The notes: generated by a model from the letters alone, not told the origin. A DNA stretch of 33,558 nt from Streptomyces sp. 8L (GCF_020176795.1 NZ_JAIUKE010000094.1:1-33558), one strand, 5' to 3'; shown: positions 8,237 to 17,932, counted from the stretch's first letter. A program made the numbers and translations.

Positions 8237-8268
8237 GGGAATGCACGGGAAATGCACGGGAAATGCAT
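8237..8268. repeat. Three tandem 11-bp repeats in the ctaB/tkt divergent region
   Basis: Three consecutive copies: GGGAATGCAC (8237-8246, one A short), GGGAAATGCAC (8247-8257) and GGGAAATGCAT (8258-8268). The 11-bp period puts each copy on the same face of the helix. The array ends 26 bp before the predicted tkt -10 (8295), so it covers the -35 zone and just upstream, a classic activator or repressor position. The rest of the 318-bp gap (8048-8365) shows only the two promoter candidates and no gene. Confidence 0.8.
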
Positions 8269-8294
8269 GCGCGAGTCCGCCACGGCCGCAAGGG

Positions 8295-8300
8295 TAGGCT
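8295..8300 (+). promoter_or_regulatory. Predicted -10 element of the tkt-tal-zwf-opcA-pgl operon
   Basis: TAGGCT (8295-8300) would place transcription start near 8307. There is no good -35, and the tandem repeats end 26 bp upstream, which hints at an activator-assisted promoter. The leader of about 58 nt carries GAGAGGAG (8345-8352). Confidence 0.4.
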
Positions 8301-8365
8301 CGGCATTGATCCGGTGCGCCCGCAGGACACCGGCCGTGACATGTGGAGAGGAGCCCTGACTCAGG

Positions 8366-10453
8366 GTGAGCACCAAGCCGACCACCACAGACCTCAAGTG
8401 GACAGAGCTGGACCAGAGGGCGGTCGACACCGCCCGTGTCCTGGCAGCGGATGCCGTGCAGAAGGTCGGCAACGGCCATCCCGGTACGGCGATGAGCCTG
8501 GCCCCGGCCGCGTACACCCTCTTCCAGAAGGTGATGCGCCACGACCCCGCCGACGCGAACTGGACCGGCCGTGACCGGTTCGTCCTGTCCGCCGGGCATT
8601 CGTCTCTGACGCTCTACATCCAGCTGTACCTGGCCGGTTTCGGCCTGGAGCTGTCGGACCTGGAGGCCCTGCGGACCTGGGGTTCCAAGACCCCGGGCCA
8701 CCCGGAGTACGGCCACACGGTCGGTGTGGAGACCACGACGGGACCGCTCGGCCAGGGCGTCGCCAACGCGGTGGGCATGGCCATGGCCTCGCGCTACGAG
8801 CGCGGCCTGTTCGACCCGGAGGCCGCGCAGGGCACGTCCCCGTTCGACCACTACATCTACGCGATCGCGGGCGACGGCTGCCTCGAAGAGGGCATCTCGG
8901 CCGAGGCGTCCTCCCTCGCGGGCCACCAGAAGCTCGGCAACCTGATCCTGCTGTGGGACGACAACCACATCTCGATCGAGGGCGACACCGAGACCGCGAT
9001 CAGCGAGGACACCGTCAAGCGGTACGAGGCGTACGGCTGGCACGTGCAGCGCGTCCAGCCGCAGGAGAGCGGCGACCTCGACCCGGCGGCCCTCTACGCG
9101 GCGATCCAGGAGGCCAAGTCCGTCACCGACCGGCCGTCCTTCATCGCGATGCGCTCGATCATCGCCTGGCCCGCGCCGCACGCCCAGAACACCGAGGCCG
9201 CGCACGGCTCGGCGCTCGGCGCGGACGAGGTCGCGGCCATCAAGCGCGTCCTCGGCTTCGACCCCGAGCAGAACTTCGCGGTCGCCGACGAGGTCGTCGC
9301 GCACACCCGCAAGGCGCTCGACCGCGGTCGCGAGGCGCGTGCCGAGTGGGAGAAGGGCTTCGCCGCCTGGCGCACCGCGAACCCGGAGCACGCCGCGACC
9401 TTCGACCGGGTCGCCTCCGGCGTCCTGCCCGAGGGCTGGGAGGACGCGCTGCCCGTCTTCGAGGCCGGCACGTCGCTGGCCACGCGCGCCGCGTCCGGCA
9501 AGGTCCTCCAGGCGCTCGGCCCGGTCATCCCCGAGCTGTGGGGCGGCTCCGCCGACCTCGCGGGCTCCAACAACACGACGTTCGACAAGAACTCCTCGTT
9601 CCTGCCCGTCGGCAACCCCCTGCCGGAGGCGGACCAGTACGGCCGCACGATCCACTTCGGCATCCGCGAGCACTCGATGGCCGCGGAGATGAACGGCATC
9701 ACGCTGCACGGCAACACCCGTGTCTACGGCGGTACGTTCCTCATCTTCTCGGACTACATGCGCAACGCGGTGCGCCTGTCCGCCCTGATGCACCTGCCGG
9801 TGACGTACGTGTGGACGCACGACTCGATCGGTCTCGGCGAGGACGGCCCGACGCACCAGCCGGTCGAGCAGCTGGCCACGCTGCGCGCCATCCCCGGCCT
9901 CAACGTGGTACGCCCCGCGGACCCGAACGAGACCGTCATCGCGTGGCGCGAGATCCTCCGCCGCTACACCAAGGAGTACGGCAAGGGGCACCCGCACGGC
10001 CTCGCGCTGACCCGCCAGGGCGTCCCGACGTACCCTGCGAACGAGGACACCGCACGCGGCGGTTACGTGCTCGCGGAGGCCGAGGGCGGCGACCCGCGGG
10101 TCGTGCTCATCGGCACCGGCTCCGAGGTCCAGCTCGCCGTCGCGGCCCGCGAGCAGCTCCAGGCCGACGGGGTCCCGACGCGCGTCGTCTCGATGCCCTC
10201 GGTCGAGTGGTTCGAGGAGCAGAGCCAGGAATACCGCGAGTCCGTACTGCCGCCGTCCGTGAAGGCGCGCGTGGCGGTCGAGGCGGGCATCGCCCTGACC
10301 TGGTACCGCTACGTGGGTGACGCGGGCCGTGTCGTCTCGCTCGAGCACTTCGGCGCCTCGGCGGACGGCAAGGTCCTCTTCCGCGAGTTCGGGTTCACCC
10401 CGGAAGCCGTGGTCGCCGCCGCGCGGGAATCTCTCGACGCCTCCACACGCTGA
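8366..10453 (+). CDS. tkt: Transketolase
   Basis: A 695-residue thiamine-diphosphate enzyme of the non-oxidative pentose-phosphate pathway that moves two-carbon ketol units between sugar phosphates. Motifs: [13 protein letters not shown] with His38 at the substrate site, TTGPLGQG, the ThDP/Mg motif [26 protein letters not shown] starting near residue 169, [12 protein letters not shown] with the conserved Glu435, and [22 protein letters not shown], which is diagnostic of transketolase. Length is normal. The start is the GTG at 8366, with AGGAG about 13 bp upstream, and no better start is nearby. It opens the operon tkt-tal-zwf-opcA-pgl, with 34 bp to tal. Confidence 0.97.
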   Translation: MSTKPTTTDLKWTELDQRAVDTARVLAADAVQKVGNGHPGTAMSLAPAAYTLFQKVMRHDPADANWTGRDRFVLSAGHSSLTLYIQLYLAGFGLELSDLEALRTWGSKTPGHPEYGHTVGVETTTGPLGQGVANAVGMAMASRYERGLFDPEAAQGTSPFDHYIYAIAGDGCLEEGISAEASSLAGHQKLGNLILLWDDNHISIEGDTETAISEDTVKRYEAYGWHVQRVQPQESGDLDPAALYAAIQEAKSVTDRPSFIAMRSIIAWPAPHAQNTEAAHGSALGADEVAAIKRVLGFDPEQNFAVADEVVAHTRKALDRGREARAEWEKGFAAWRTANPEHAATFDRVASGVLPEGWEDALPVFEAGTSLATRAASGKVLQALGPVIPELWGGSADLAGSNNTTFDKNSSFLPVGNPLPEADQYGRTIHFGIREHSMAAEMNGITLHGNTRVYGGTFLIFSDYMRNAVRLSALMHLPVTYVWTHDSIGLGEDGPTHQPVEQLATLRAIPGLNVVRPADPNETVIAWREILRRYTKEYGKGHPHGLALTRQGVPTYPANEDTARGGYVLAEAEGGDPRVVLIGTGSEVQLAVAAREQLQADGVPTRVVSMPSVEWFEEQSQEYRESVLPPSVKARVAVEAGIALTWYRYVGDAGRVVSLEHFGASADGKVLFREFGFTPEAVVAAARESLDASTR

Positions 10454-10487
10454 CGCCAGTACACGACAAGTAGGAGATGCAACCGAC

Positions 10488-11606
10488 ATGACAGACGCAC
10501 TGAAGCGCCTCTCCGACGAAGGCGTAGCGATCTGGCTCGACGACCTGTCGCGCAAGCGGATCACCTCGGGCAACCTGGCCGAGCTGATCGACGAGCAGCA
10601 CGTGGTGGGCGTTACGACGAACCCCTCGATCTTCCAGAAGGCGATCTCTCAGGGTGACGGGTACGACACCCAGCTCACCGACCTCGCGGCCCGCAGGGTG
10701 ACCGTCGAGGAGGCCGTCCGGATGATCACCACGTCGGACGTGCGCGACGCCGCCGACATCCTGCGCCCCACGTTCGACGCGACGGGCGGCACGGACGGCC
10801 GGGTGTCCATCGAGGTGGACCCGCGTCTCGCGCACAACACCAGGGCCACGATCGCCGAGGCCAAGCAGCTCGCCTGGCTGGTGGACCGGCCGAACACGCT
10901 GATCAAGATCCCGGCGACCAAGGCAGGTCTGCCCGCGATCACCGAGACCATCGGCCGCGGCATCAGCGTCAACGTGACCCTGATCTTCTCGCTCCAGCGC
11001 TACCGCGAGGTCATGGACGCCTACCTGAGCGGTCTGGAAAAGGCAAAGGCCGCGGGCCTCGACCTCTCCAAGATCCACTCCGTGGCGTCGTTCTTCGTCT
11101 CCCGCGTGGACACCGAGATCGACAAGCGCCTCGCCACGCTGGGCACCGACGAGGCGAAGGCCCTTCGCGGCAAGGCCGCCGTCGCCAACGCCCGCCTCGC
11201 CTACGAGGCGTACGAGGAGGTCTTCGGCAGCGAGCGCTGGGCCGCCCTCGACCGTGCCCAGGCCAACAGGCAGCGCCCGCTGTGGGCGTCCACGGGCGTC
11301 AAGGACAAGGCCTACAAGGACACGATGTACGTCGCCGACCTGGTCGCGCCGAACACCGTGAACACCATGCCCGAGGCGACGCTCGACGCCGTCCAGGACC
11401 ACGGCGAGATCACCGGTGACGCCGTCCGCGGCACGTACGACCAGGCCCGTGCCGACCTGGCCGCCCTGGAGAAGCTGGGCATCTCCTACGATGAGGTCGT
11501 CCAGCTCCTCGAGGACGAGGGCGTCGACAAGTTCGAGACGTCCTGGAACGACCTCCTCAAGTCGACCGAGGCGGAGCTCAAGCGCCTCGCCCCCTCGGAG
11601 GGCTGA
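10488..11606 (+). CDS. tal: Transaldolase
   Basis: A 372-residue cytoplasmic enzyme that transfers a dihydroxyacetone unit between sugar phosphates, linking pentose phosphates back to fructose 6-phosphate. It has the long actinobacterial form: [12 protein letters not shown] (about 42-53), [13 protein letters not shown] (106-118), the Schiff-base motif [10 protein letters not shown] with Lys140, [15 protein letters not shown] (162-176) and [20 protein letters not shown] in the C-terminal half. The ATG at 10488 follows AGGAGA (10472-10477). It is second in the operon, and zwf starts 5 bp after its stop, using the purines of the last tal codons as ribosome site. Confidence 0.97.
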   Translation: MTDALKRLSDEGVAIWLDDLSRKRITSGNLAELIDEQHVVGVTTNPSIFQKAISQGDGYDTQLTDLAARRVTVEEAVRMITTSDVRDAADILRPTFDATGGTDGRVSIEVDPRLAHNTRATIAEAKQLAWLVDRPNTLIKIPATKAGLPAITETIGRGISVNVTLIFSLQRYREVMDAYLSGLEKAKAAGLDLSKIHSVASFFVSRVDTEIDKRLATLGTDEAKALRGKAAVANARLAYEAYEEVFGSERWAALDRAQANRQRPLWASTGVKDKAYKDTMYVADLVAPNTVNTMPEATLDAVQDHGEITGDAVRGTYDQARADLAALEKLGISYDEVVQLLEDEGVDKFETSWNDLLKSTEAELKRLAPSEG

Positions 11607-11611
11607 TCCCC

Positions 11612-13144
11612 TTGACCGCAACCCACGGAGCCAATCCGCTCCGTGACGCCGCGGACCGGAGGCTCCCGCGCATCGCGGGGCCTTCGGGCCTGGTCATCTT
11701 CGGTGTCACGGGCGACCTGTCCCGCAAGAAGCTGATGCCGGCCGTCTACGACCTGGCCAACCGCGGCCTGCTGCCGCCGGGCTTCTCGCTCATCGGCTTC
11801 GCACGCCGCGACTGGGAGAACGAGGACTTCGCCCAGGTCGTCCACGACGCCGTCAAGGAGCACGCCCGCACCTCCTTCCGCGAGGAGGTCTGGCAGCAGC
11901 TGAGCCAGGGCATGCGGTTCGTGCAGGGCACCTTCGACGACGACGAGGCGTTCGAGACCCTGAAGACGACGATCGACGACCTCGACAAGTCGCAGGGCAC
12001 GGGCGGCAACTTCGCCTTCTACCTGTCGGTGCCGCCGAAGTTCTTCCCCAAGGTCGTGCAGCAGCTCAAGAAGCACGGGCTCGCCGACCAGAAGGAAGGG
12101 TCCTGGCGCCGCGCCGTCATCGAGAAGCCCTTCGGCCACGACCTCAAGTCCGCCAAGGAACTGAACGCGGTCGTCCACGAGGTCTTCCCGCCGCACGAGG
12201 TCTTCCGGATCGACCACTACCTCGGCAAGGAGACCGTCCAGAACATCCTGGCGCTCCGCTTCGCCAACACCCTCTTCGAGCCGATCTGGAACCGGTCGTA
12301 CGTCGACCACGTGCAGATCACCATGGCCGAGGACATCGGCATCGGCGGCCGGGCCGGGTACTACGACGGCATCGGCGCCGCGCGCGACGTCATCCAGAAC
12401 CACCTGCTCCAGCTCATGGCGCTGACCGCGATGGAGGAGCCCGCCTCCTTCGACGCGGACGCGCTGGTCGCGGAGAAGACCAAGGTGCTCGGGGCCGTAC
12501 GGCTGCCGAAGGATCTGGGCGACGCCACCGTGCGCGGGCAGTACGCGGCGGGCTGGCAGGGCGGCGAGAAGGCCGTCGGCTACCTCCAGGAAGACGGCAT
12601 CGACCCCAAGTCGAAGACCGACACCTACGCCGCCATCAAGGTCGAGATCGAGAACCGCCGCTGGGCCGGCGTCCCGTTCTACCTCCGCACCGGCAAACGC
12701 CTCGGCCGCCGGGTCACGGAGATCGCGGTCGTCTTCCAGCGCGCGCCGCACTCCCCCTTCGACCACACCGCCACGGAGGAACTGGGCCAGAACGCCCTGG
12801 TCATCCGCGTCCAGCCGGACGAGGGCGTGACGATGCGGTTCGGCTCCAAGGTCCCCGGCACCTCCATGGAGGTGCGGGACGTCTCGATGGACTTCCAGTA
12901 CGGCGAGTCCTTCACCGAGTCGAGCCCCGAGGCCTACGAGCGGCTCATCCTCGACGTCCTGCTCGGCGACGCCAACCTCTTCCCGCGCACGGAGGAGGTC
13001 GAGCTGTCCTGGAAGATCCTCGACCCGATCGAGGACTACTGGGACAAGCACGGCAAGCCCGCCCAGTACGAGTCCGGGACCTGGGGCCCCGCCGAGGCGG
13101 ACGAAATGCTCGCACGAGACGGACGGAGCTGGCGGCGGCCATGA
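11612..13144 (+). CDS. zwf: Glucose-6-phosphate 1-dehydrogenase
   Basis: A 510-residue enzyme that oxidises glucose 6-phosphate to 6-phosphogluconolactone with reduction of NADP, the entry and NADPH-generating step of the oxidative pentose-phosphate pathway. The Rossmann motif VIFGVTGDLSRKKLMPAVYDL lies near residues 28-48. The active-site signature RIDHYLGKETVQN begins at Arg199 (Asp201, His202, Lys206). EKPFGHDL and the C-terminal WKILDPIEDYWDK are also typical. The start is a TTG at 11612, 9-10 bp after GGAGGG (11597-11602). No ATG or GTG occurs in frame before the conserved NPLRDAADRRLPRIAGPSGLVIFG. It overlaps opcA by 4 bp (ATGA), so stoichiometric translation of the enzyme and its assembly partner is likely. 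Confidence 0.96.
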   Translation: MTATHGANPLRDAADRRLPRIAGPSGLVIFGVTGDLSRKKLMPAVYDLANRGLLPPGFSLIGFARRDWENEDFAQVVHDAVKEHARTSFREEVWQQLSQGMRFVQGTFDDDEAFETLKTTIDDLDKSQGTGGNFAFYLSVPPKFFPKVVQQLKKHGLADQKEGSWRRAVIEKPFGHDLKSAKELNAVVHEVFPPHEVFRIDHYLGKETVQNILALRFANTLFEPIWNRSYVDHVQITMAEDIGIGGRAGYYDGIGAARDVIQNHLLQLMALTAMEEPASFDADALVAEKTKVLGAVRLPKDLGDATVRGQYAAGWQGGEKAVGYLQEDGIDPKSKTDTYAAIKVEIENRRWAGVPFYLRTGKRLGRRVTEIAVVFQRAPHSPFDHTATEELGQNALVIRVQPDEGVTMRFGSKVPGTSMEVRDVSMDFQYGESFTESSPEAYERLILDVLLGDANLFPRTEEVELSWKILDPIEDYWDKHGKPAQYESGTWGPAEADEMLARDGRSWRRP

Positions 13145-14154
13145 AGATCGATCTCACGGACACCACGTCCAGCAAGATCAACAAGGCGCTGGTGCAGGGC
13201 CGCAGGGCCATCGGGTCCCCGGCCGTCGGCATGGTTCTCACCCTGGTCGTCGTCACCGACGAGGAGAACGCGTACGACGCCCTGAAGGCGGCGAGCGACG
13301 CGTCGAGGGAGCACCCCTCGCGGATGCTCGTCGTCGTCAAGCGCCCCTCGCGCTCCCCCCGGGACCGGGCCAACGCCCGCCTCGACGCCGAGGTGCGGGT
13401 CGGCGAGGACGCCGGCATCGGCGAGACGGTGGTCCTCAGGCTGTACGGCGAGGTCATCGACCACGCCCAGTCGGTGGTGCTGCCGCTGCTGCTGCCCGAC
13501 GCGCCCGTCGTCGTCTGGTGGCCGGTGAACTCGCCGCCCAGCCCGGCCAAGGACCCGCTGGGCGCCCTCGCGCAGCGCCGCGTCACGGACTCCTACACGG
13601 CGCAGAACCCGGTCGAGGAGCTCAAGGAGCGTGCCGCCGTCTACACCCCGGGCGACACGGACCTGGCGTGGAGCCGTATCACCCCCTGGCGCTCCATGCT
13701 GGCCGCCGCGCTCGACCAGGTGACCTGCAAGGTCAGCTCGGTCGAGGTGGAGGGCGAGCAGGACAACCCGAGCTGCGAGCTGCTCGCGATGTGGCTGGCC
13801 GACCGCCTCGGCGTGCCGGTGCACCGCGCCGTCTCCAAGGGCCCGGGCCTGACCGCCGTACGGATGGAGACCACCTGCGGTCCCGTCTCCATCGACCGCG
13901 CCGACGGCTCCCTCGCCACGCTCTCCATCGAGGGCCAGCCCGACCGGGCGGTGGCGCTCAACCGCCGCGACACGGCCGAGCTGATCGCGGAGGAGCTGCG
14001 CAGGCTCGACCCGGACGACACCTACGCCTCGACGCTGCGCTACGGCGTGGAGCGGCTGCACGAGCCGAAGCCCGGCGCGGCGGGAGACGGCGCGAAGGGC
14101 GGCGCGGCCCCCGCCGCGAAGAAGACGGCGGCCAAGAGGACGGCGTCCAAGTGA
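13141..14154 (+). CDS. opcA: OpcA, glucose-6-phosphate dehydrogenase assembly/allosteric protein
   Basis: A 337-residue OpcA-family protein. In cyanobacteria and actinobacteria OpcA is required for full activity of the Zwf enzyme. Family features visible: MKIDLTDTTSSKINKALVQGRRAIGSPAVGMVLTLVVVTDEE at the N-terminus, VVVWWPVNSPPSP with a conserved Trp pair in the middle (about 121-131), DSYTAQNPVEELKERAAVYTPGDTDLAWSRITPWR, and a Rossmann-like C-terminal half. The last 28 residues are a Lys/Ala-rich tail (AAKKTAAKRTASK) of the kind added to many Streptomyces proteins. The ATG overlaps the zwf stop and its own stop overlaps the pgl GTG, so all three are translationally coupled. Confidence 0.94.
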   Translation: MKIDLTDTTSSKINKALVQGRRAIGSPAVGMVLTLVVVTDEENAYDALKAASDASREHPSRMLVVVKRPSRSPRDRANARLDAEVRVGEDAGIGETVVLRLYGEVIDHAQSVVLPLLLPDAPVVVWWPVNSPPSPAKDPLGALAQRRVTDSYTAQNPVEELKERAAVYTPGDTDLAWSRITPWRSMLAAALDQVTCKVSSVEVEGEQDNPSCELLAMWLADRLGVPVHRAVSKGPGLTAVRMETTCGPVSIDRADGSLATLSIEGQPDRAVALNRRDTAELIAEELRRLDPDDTYASTLRYGVERLHEPKPGAAGDGAKGGAAPAAKKTAAKRTASK

Positions 14155-14936
14155 GCACGGCGCCGCAGCTCGTGGTCCACCGCGACAAGGAGCTGATGGC
14201 CTGCGCCGCGGCGGCGCGGCTGATCACGAAGATCGTGGACGCGCAGGCGTCGCGCGGCACGGCGTCGGTCGTACTCACCGGCGGGCGCAACGGCAACGGC
14301 CTGCTGGCCGCGCTGGCGTCCTCGCCCGCGCGGGACGCGGTCGACTGGTCGCGCCTCGACCTGTGGTGGGGCGACGAGCGCTTCCTGCCCGAGGGAGACC
14401 CGGAGCGCAACGCCACCCAGGCCCACGAGGCGCTGCTCGACAGCGTTCCGCTCGACGCCAAGCGGGTGCACGCGATGCCCGCGTCGAACGGTCCGTACGG
14501 CAGCGACATCGAGGCCGCGGCAGCCGCCTACGCCGCGGAACTGGCCGCCGCCGCGCGCCCAGAGGACCACGCGCAGGTGCCGTCCTTCGACGTTCTGATG
14601 CTGGGGGTGGGCCCCGACACGCACGTCGCGTCCCTCTTCCCCGAGCTGCCGGGCGTACGGGAGAGCGAGCGCACGGTCGTCGCGGTGCACGGTGCGCCGA
14701 AGCCGCCGCCGCTGCGCATCTCGTTCACGCTGCCCGCGATCAGGGCGGCGCACGAGGTGTGGCTGCTCGCGGCGGGCGAGGACAAGGCCGAGGCGGCGGA
14801 GATCGCGCTGTCCGGCGCGGGCGAGATCCAGGCGCCCGCGGCGGGCGCGACCGGCCGGGCGCGCACGCTCTGGCTGCTGGACGCCGCGGCGGCCTCCAAG
14901 CTGCCGCGTTCGCTCTACCCGCCGGCCTCCGCCTGA
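14151..14936 (+). CDS. pgl: 6-phosphogluconolactonase
   Basis: A 261-residue enzyme (DevB/NagB-like fold) that hydrolyses 6-phosphogluconolactone, the product of Zwf, to 6-phosphogluconate. Motifs: VVLTGGRNGNGLLAAL (about 40-55), LWWGDERFLPEGDPERNATQAHEALLD (71-97) and LGVGPDTHVASLFPE (151-165), which corresponds to the usual LGMGxDGHTASLFP; the D-G is replaced by D-T here. The start is the GTG that overlaps the opcA stop (GTGA). It is last in the operon and a hairpin follows 16 bp after the stop. The next enzyme of the pathway, 6-phosphogluconate dehydrogenase, is not in this window. Confidence 0.95.
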   Translation: MSTAPQLVVHRDKELMACAAAARLITKIVDAQASRGTASVVLTGGRNGNGLLAALASSPARDAVDWSRLDLWWGDERFLPEGDPERNATQAHEALLDSVPLDAKRVHAMPASNGPYGSDIEAAAAAYAAELAAAARPEDHAQVPSFDVLMLGVGPDTHVASLFPELPGVRESERTVVAVHGAPKPPPLRISFTLPAIRAAHEVWLLAAGEDKAEAAEIALSGAGEIQAPAAGATGRARTLWLLDAAAASKLPRSLYPPASA

Positions 14937-14952
14937 CGAGTCACGCAACGGC

Positions 14953-14986
14953 CCGGTCCCCCTCCGCACCGCGGAGGCCGGACCGG
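14953..14986. terminator. Hairpin between convergent pgl and ctaA
   Basis: The outer stem CCGGTCC (14953-14959) with GGACCGG (14980-14986) and the inner stem CCTCCGC (14961-14967) with GCGGAGG (14971-14977), loop ACC, are interrupted only by a small internal bulge. It lies in the 135-bp gap between convergent genes, so it can serve both. Nothing else is visible in the gap. Confidence 0.7.
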
Positions 14987-15071
14987 CCCGTTCCGCCGCT
15001 CAGGGGCGACACCCCGGGGGCGAGTCGTGCGCAGGCGTACGGCCCGGACGGGGCGCCCGCGCCCCGCGCGC

Positions 15072-16079
15072 TCAGACCGTCGCGGCGATCGGGGGTTCCG
15101 ACTGGGCCGGGGTGCCGGGCGCGGACAGGGGGCGCTCCCTGAGGCTGACCGCGACGCGCAGGACGCCGATCCAGACCGCGCAGATGCCCAGCATGTGTAC
15201 CGCGACGAGGAGTTCGGGCACGCCGGTCGCCGACTGGATCACGCCGACGACGCCCTGCGCGAGCAGGACCAGCAGGAAGTTGCGGGCCAGCACGCGGGTG
15301 TCGCGCGGCGCGTCGACGACGTGCAGGCCGATCCACAGGGCGGCGGCCATCACGCAGACGAGGCAGGCCAGGCCGCCGTGCACGTACACCGTGTCCAGCC
15401 AGTCGAACGGCATCCGCGGCACCTTGTTGCTGTCGCCCGCGTGGATGCCCGACCCCGTCGCTCCGGTGCCCGCGGCGATCAGGACGGCCGTCGCGACGAC
15501 CATCCAGGCCGTCAGGCGGCGCAGCGGCAGCGGTGCGCGCGGCCTGGCGGGCAGGTCGCCCTCGCGGAAGCGCAGCCAGGTCATGGTGGTCACCGTGACG
15601 AAGACCATGGCGAGCAGCAAGTGGCCCGCGACCGTCCAGGGGTTGAGCTTGACCAGGACGGTGATGCCGCCGAGCACCGCGTTCGCGACGACCAGCCAGA
15701 ACTGCGACCAGACGAGCCGGGTGACGCCGCGCCTGCGGGGCTTCGCGCAGCGGGCCGCGACGATGGCCCAGCCGACGACGACGCAGAGCACGTCCGTCAG
15801 CATCCGGTTGCCGAACTCGATCGCACCGTGGATGCCGAGCGTGGGGGTCGCCGTCAGGCTCGCGTCGGAGCACTTGGGCCAGGTGGGGCAGCCGAGTCCC
15901 GAGCTGGTGAGGCGGACCGCGCCGCCGCTGACGACGATGACGACGCTCGTGACCACGGCCGCAAGGAGCGAGTAGCGGACCAGGCGGTCCGACGGCGTCC
16001 AGCGTGCGGCCAGGTAGGCGAGGGGGTTCCGGGCCGCTTCGGCCACATCTGCCCGGGTGACGTTCGGCATGGGGTTCAT
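15072..16079 (-). CDS. ctaA: Heme A synthase (CtaA/COX15)
   Basis: A 335-residue membrane enzyme that oxidises the C8 methyl of heme O to a formyl group, giving heme A for the aa3 oxidase. Eight hydrophobic helices can be traced. The first extracytoplasmic loop carries the Cys pair GLGCPTWPKC (Cys64, Cys70) found in Bacillus-type CtaA, followed by GIHGAIEFGNR with heme-ligand candidate His84. Further conserved His residues are in VAGHLLLAM, TVYVHGGLA and LVAVHMLG. The chosen start is the upstream ATG (16079); MPNVTRADV, four codons in, is an alternative. It is downstream of the ABC exporter genes on the same strand (81-bp gap) and works with ctaB, located 7 kb away. Confidence 0.95.
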   Translation of the reverse strand: MNPMPNVTRADVAEAARNPLAYLAARWTPSDRLVRYSLLAAVVTSVVIVVSGGAVRLTSSGLGCPTWPKCSDASLTATPTLGIHGAIEFGNRMLTDVLCVVVGWAIVAARCAKPRRRGVTRLVWSQFWLVVANAVLGGITVLVKLNPWTVAGHLLLAMVFVTVTTMTWLRFREGDLPARPRAPLPLRRLTAWMVVATAVLIAAGTGATGSGIHAGDSNKVPRMPFDWLDTVYVHGGLACLVCVMAAALWIGLHVVDAPRDTRVLARNFLLVLLAQGVVGVIQSATGVPELLVAVHMLGICAVWIGVLRVAVSLRERPLSAPGTPAQSEPPIAATV

Positions 16080-16160
16080 CGTAGGCGGCCGCTTGTGCGG
16101 GTTTTCACGAGGGGTGGCGCGCAGCCGAGCGCGTGCGACCGCTTCCGGCGGCGCGCGGGA

Positions 16161-16979
16161 CTACTCCCAGCGGAAGAAGGCGCCCGCGGCGCCGAGGCCC
16201 ACGACGGTCCACCCGGCCAGGACTCCGAGATCGCCCCAGGGGACCGAGGCGCCGTGCTGGAGCACGTCCCGCAGCCCGCCGGAGAGCGCGGCGATCGGCA
16301 GCAGCTGGAGCACCTCGCGAGCCGCGTCGGGGAACTTGTCGAGCGGCACGATCACCCCGCCCGCCACCAGCAGGAGGATGAACACCAGGTTCGCCGCGGC
16401 GAGCGTCACCTCCGCCTTGAGCGTGCCCGCCATCAGCAGGCCGAGCCCGGAGAACGCCGCCGTGCCGAGGACCAGCAGCAGGACCACCGCGCCCGGGTTG
16501 CCGTGGGGCGACCAGCCGAGCAGCAGCGCGATGACGCTCAGCAGCGCGACCTGGAGGACCTCGGTGACGAGCACGCACAGCGTCTTCGCGGTCATCAGGC
16601 CCCAGCGGGGCAGCGGGGAGGCGCCGAGCCGCTTGAGGACGCCGTAGCGCCGGTCGAACCCCGTGGCGATGGCCTGCCCGGTGAAGGCGGTGGACATGAC
16701 CGCGAGGGCGAGGATGCCGGGCGCGAGGAAGTCCACGGACTTCCCCCGGCCGGTGTCCACGATGTCGACCGTCGAGAACAGCACCAGCAGCAGCGACGGG
16801 ATGACCACCGTCAGCAGCAGCTGCTCCCCGTTGCGCAGCAGCAGCTTCGTCTCGAACGCGGTCTGCGCCGCGATCATCCGGGTCAGCGGCGCCGCGCCCG
16901 GCGCCGGCGCGTAGGTGCCCGTACCGGTGGCGGTACCCGTGCCGGCGCCCGTACCCACGGGACCCGCTGTGGCGGTCAT
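16161..16979 (-). CDS. ABC-2 type exporter permease (DrrB-like)
   Basis: A 272-residue permease of the ABC-2 family. It has a short Gly/Thr-rich N-terminal tail (GTGAGTGTATGTGT, encoded by a simple GGTACGGGC-type DNA repeat), then about six transmembrane helices (near residues 52-72, 84-104, 128-150, 160-180, 190-208 and 245-265) with the typical cytoplasmic motif FDRRYGVLKRLGASPLPRW and the late PLDKFPDAAREVLQLLPIAALSGGLRDVL. The substrate is unknown. The ATG overlaps the stop of the ATPase gene by 4 bp (ATGA), so the two form one exporter. In mycobacteria as I recall them, a related ABC pair sits in the same place between ctaA and sufR. Confidence 0.9.
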   Translation of the reverse strand: MTATAGPVGTGAGTGTATGTGTYAPAPGAAPLTRMIAAQTAFETKLLLRNGEQLLLTVVIPSLLLVLFSTVDIVDTGRGKSVDFLAPGILALAVMSTAFTGQAIATGFDRRYGVLKRLGASPLPRWGLMTAKTLCVLVTEVLQVALLSVIALLLGWSPHGNPGAVVLLLVLGTAAFSGLGLLMAGTLKAEVTLAAANLVFILLLVAGGVIVPLDKFPDAAREVLQLLPIAALSGGLRDVLQHGASVPWGDLGVLAGWTVVGLGAAGAFFRWE

Positions 16980-17932
16980 CGGCGCAGCTCCTTGCCGGTC
17001 AGTTCGAGGAAGACGTCCTCCAGGGTGTGCCGCTCCACGGAGATGCCCTCGGCCATGACGCCGTGCTGCGCGCACCAGGACGTGACGGTCGCGAGCAGCT
17101 GCGGGTCGACCGTGCCGGCGATCCGGTACGCACCCGGGGTGAGCTCGGTGGCACCCGAGCCGTCCGGCAGCGCCTTGAGCAGCGAACCGAGGTCGAGCCC
17201 CGGCCGGCCGGTGAAGCGCAGGGTGTTCTCCGCACCGCCGCGGCACAGCTCCTCGGGGTCGCCCTGGGCGACGACGCGGCCCGCGTCCACGATGACGACG
17301 TCGTCGGACAGGGTCTCGGCCTCGTCCATGAAGTGCGTGGTCAGGACGGTGCTGACGCCGTCGGCACGCAGCTGCCCGATCAGGTCCCAGGTCGCGCGGC
17401 GGGCCTGCGGGTCCAGGCCCGCGGTCGGCTCGTCCAGGAAGACCAGTTCGGGCCGGCCGACGACGGCGAGCGCGAGGGCGAGCCGCTGCTGCTGGCCGCC
17501 GGAGAGCCGCCGGTAGGTGGTGCGGCCGCAGGAGCCGAGGCCGAGGCGCTCGATCAGCGCGTCCACGTCCAGCGGGTTCGCGTGCAGCTTCGCCATGTGG
17601 CGGAGCATCTCCTCGGCGCGGGCGCCGGAGTACACGCCACCCGACTGGAGCATCACGCCGATCCGGGGGCGCAGCCGCGCCGCGTCCCGGACCGGGTCGA
17701 GGCCGAGGACGCGTACCGTGCCCGCGTCGGGCCTGCGGTAGCCCTCGCAGGTCTCGACGGTGGTGGTCTTGCCCGCGCCGTTGGGTCCGAGGACGGCGGT
17801 GACCGTGCCCGCGCGTACCAGCAGGTCCAGGCCGTCCACGGCGGTCTTGTCCCCGTAGCGCTTGACCAGGCCCCGGATCGACACGACGGGGTCGGGCCCG
17901 CTGCCGGTGACGTCGGGGGAGTCGCTGTGCAT
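16976..17932 (-). CDS. ABC exporter ATP-binding protein (DrrA-like)
   Basis: A 318-residue nucleotide-binding subunit: Walker A GPNGAGKTT (49-57), Q-loop MLQSGG, signature LSGGQQQR (143-150), Walker B LVFLDEPTAGLD (163-174) and switch His in TTHFMDE. A C-terminal extension of about 90 residues ends VERHTLEDVFLELTGKELRR, as in DrrA-type exporters that partner one ABC-2 permease. The ATG has no Shine-Dalgarno sequence, but a TAGACT -10 box ends exactly 6 nt upstream, so the mRNA is probably leaderless. The gene is divergent from sufR across 144 bp. What it exports is unknown; its constant position next to suf and ctaA suggests a link to iron, heme or membrane redox. Confidence 0.93.
   Translation of the reverse strand: MHSDSPDVTGSGPDPVVSIRGLVKRYGDKTAVDGLDLLVRAGTVTAVLGPNGAGKTTTVETCEGYRRPDAGTVRVLGLDPVRDAARLRPRIGVMLQSGGVYSGARAEEMLRHMAKLHANPLDVDALIERLGLGSCGRTTYRRLSGGQQQRLALALAVVGRPELVFLDEPTAGLDPQARRATWDLIGQLRADGVSTVLTTHFMDEAETLSDDVVIVDAGRVVAQGDPEELCRGGAENTLRFTGRPGLDLGSLLKALPDGSGATELTPGAYRIAGTVDPQLLATVTSWCAQHGVMAEGISVERHTLEDVFLELTGKELRR

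Noticed and set aside
8054..10573. Minus-strand frame continuous with ctaB and antisense to tkt
   Set aside because: Only the part up to the GTG at 8047 resembles heme O synthase; the upstream part is Arg/Val/Asp-rich shadow of tkt.
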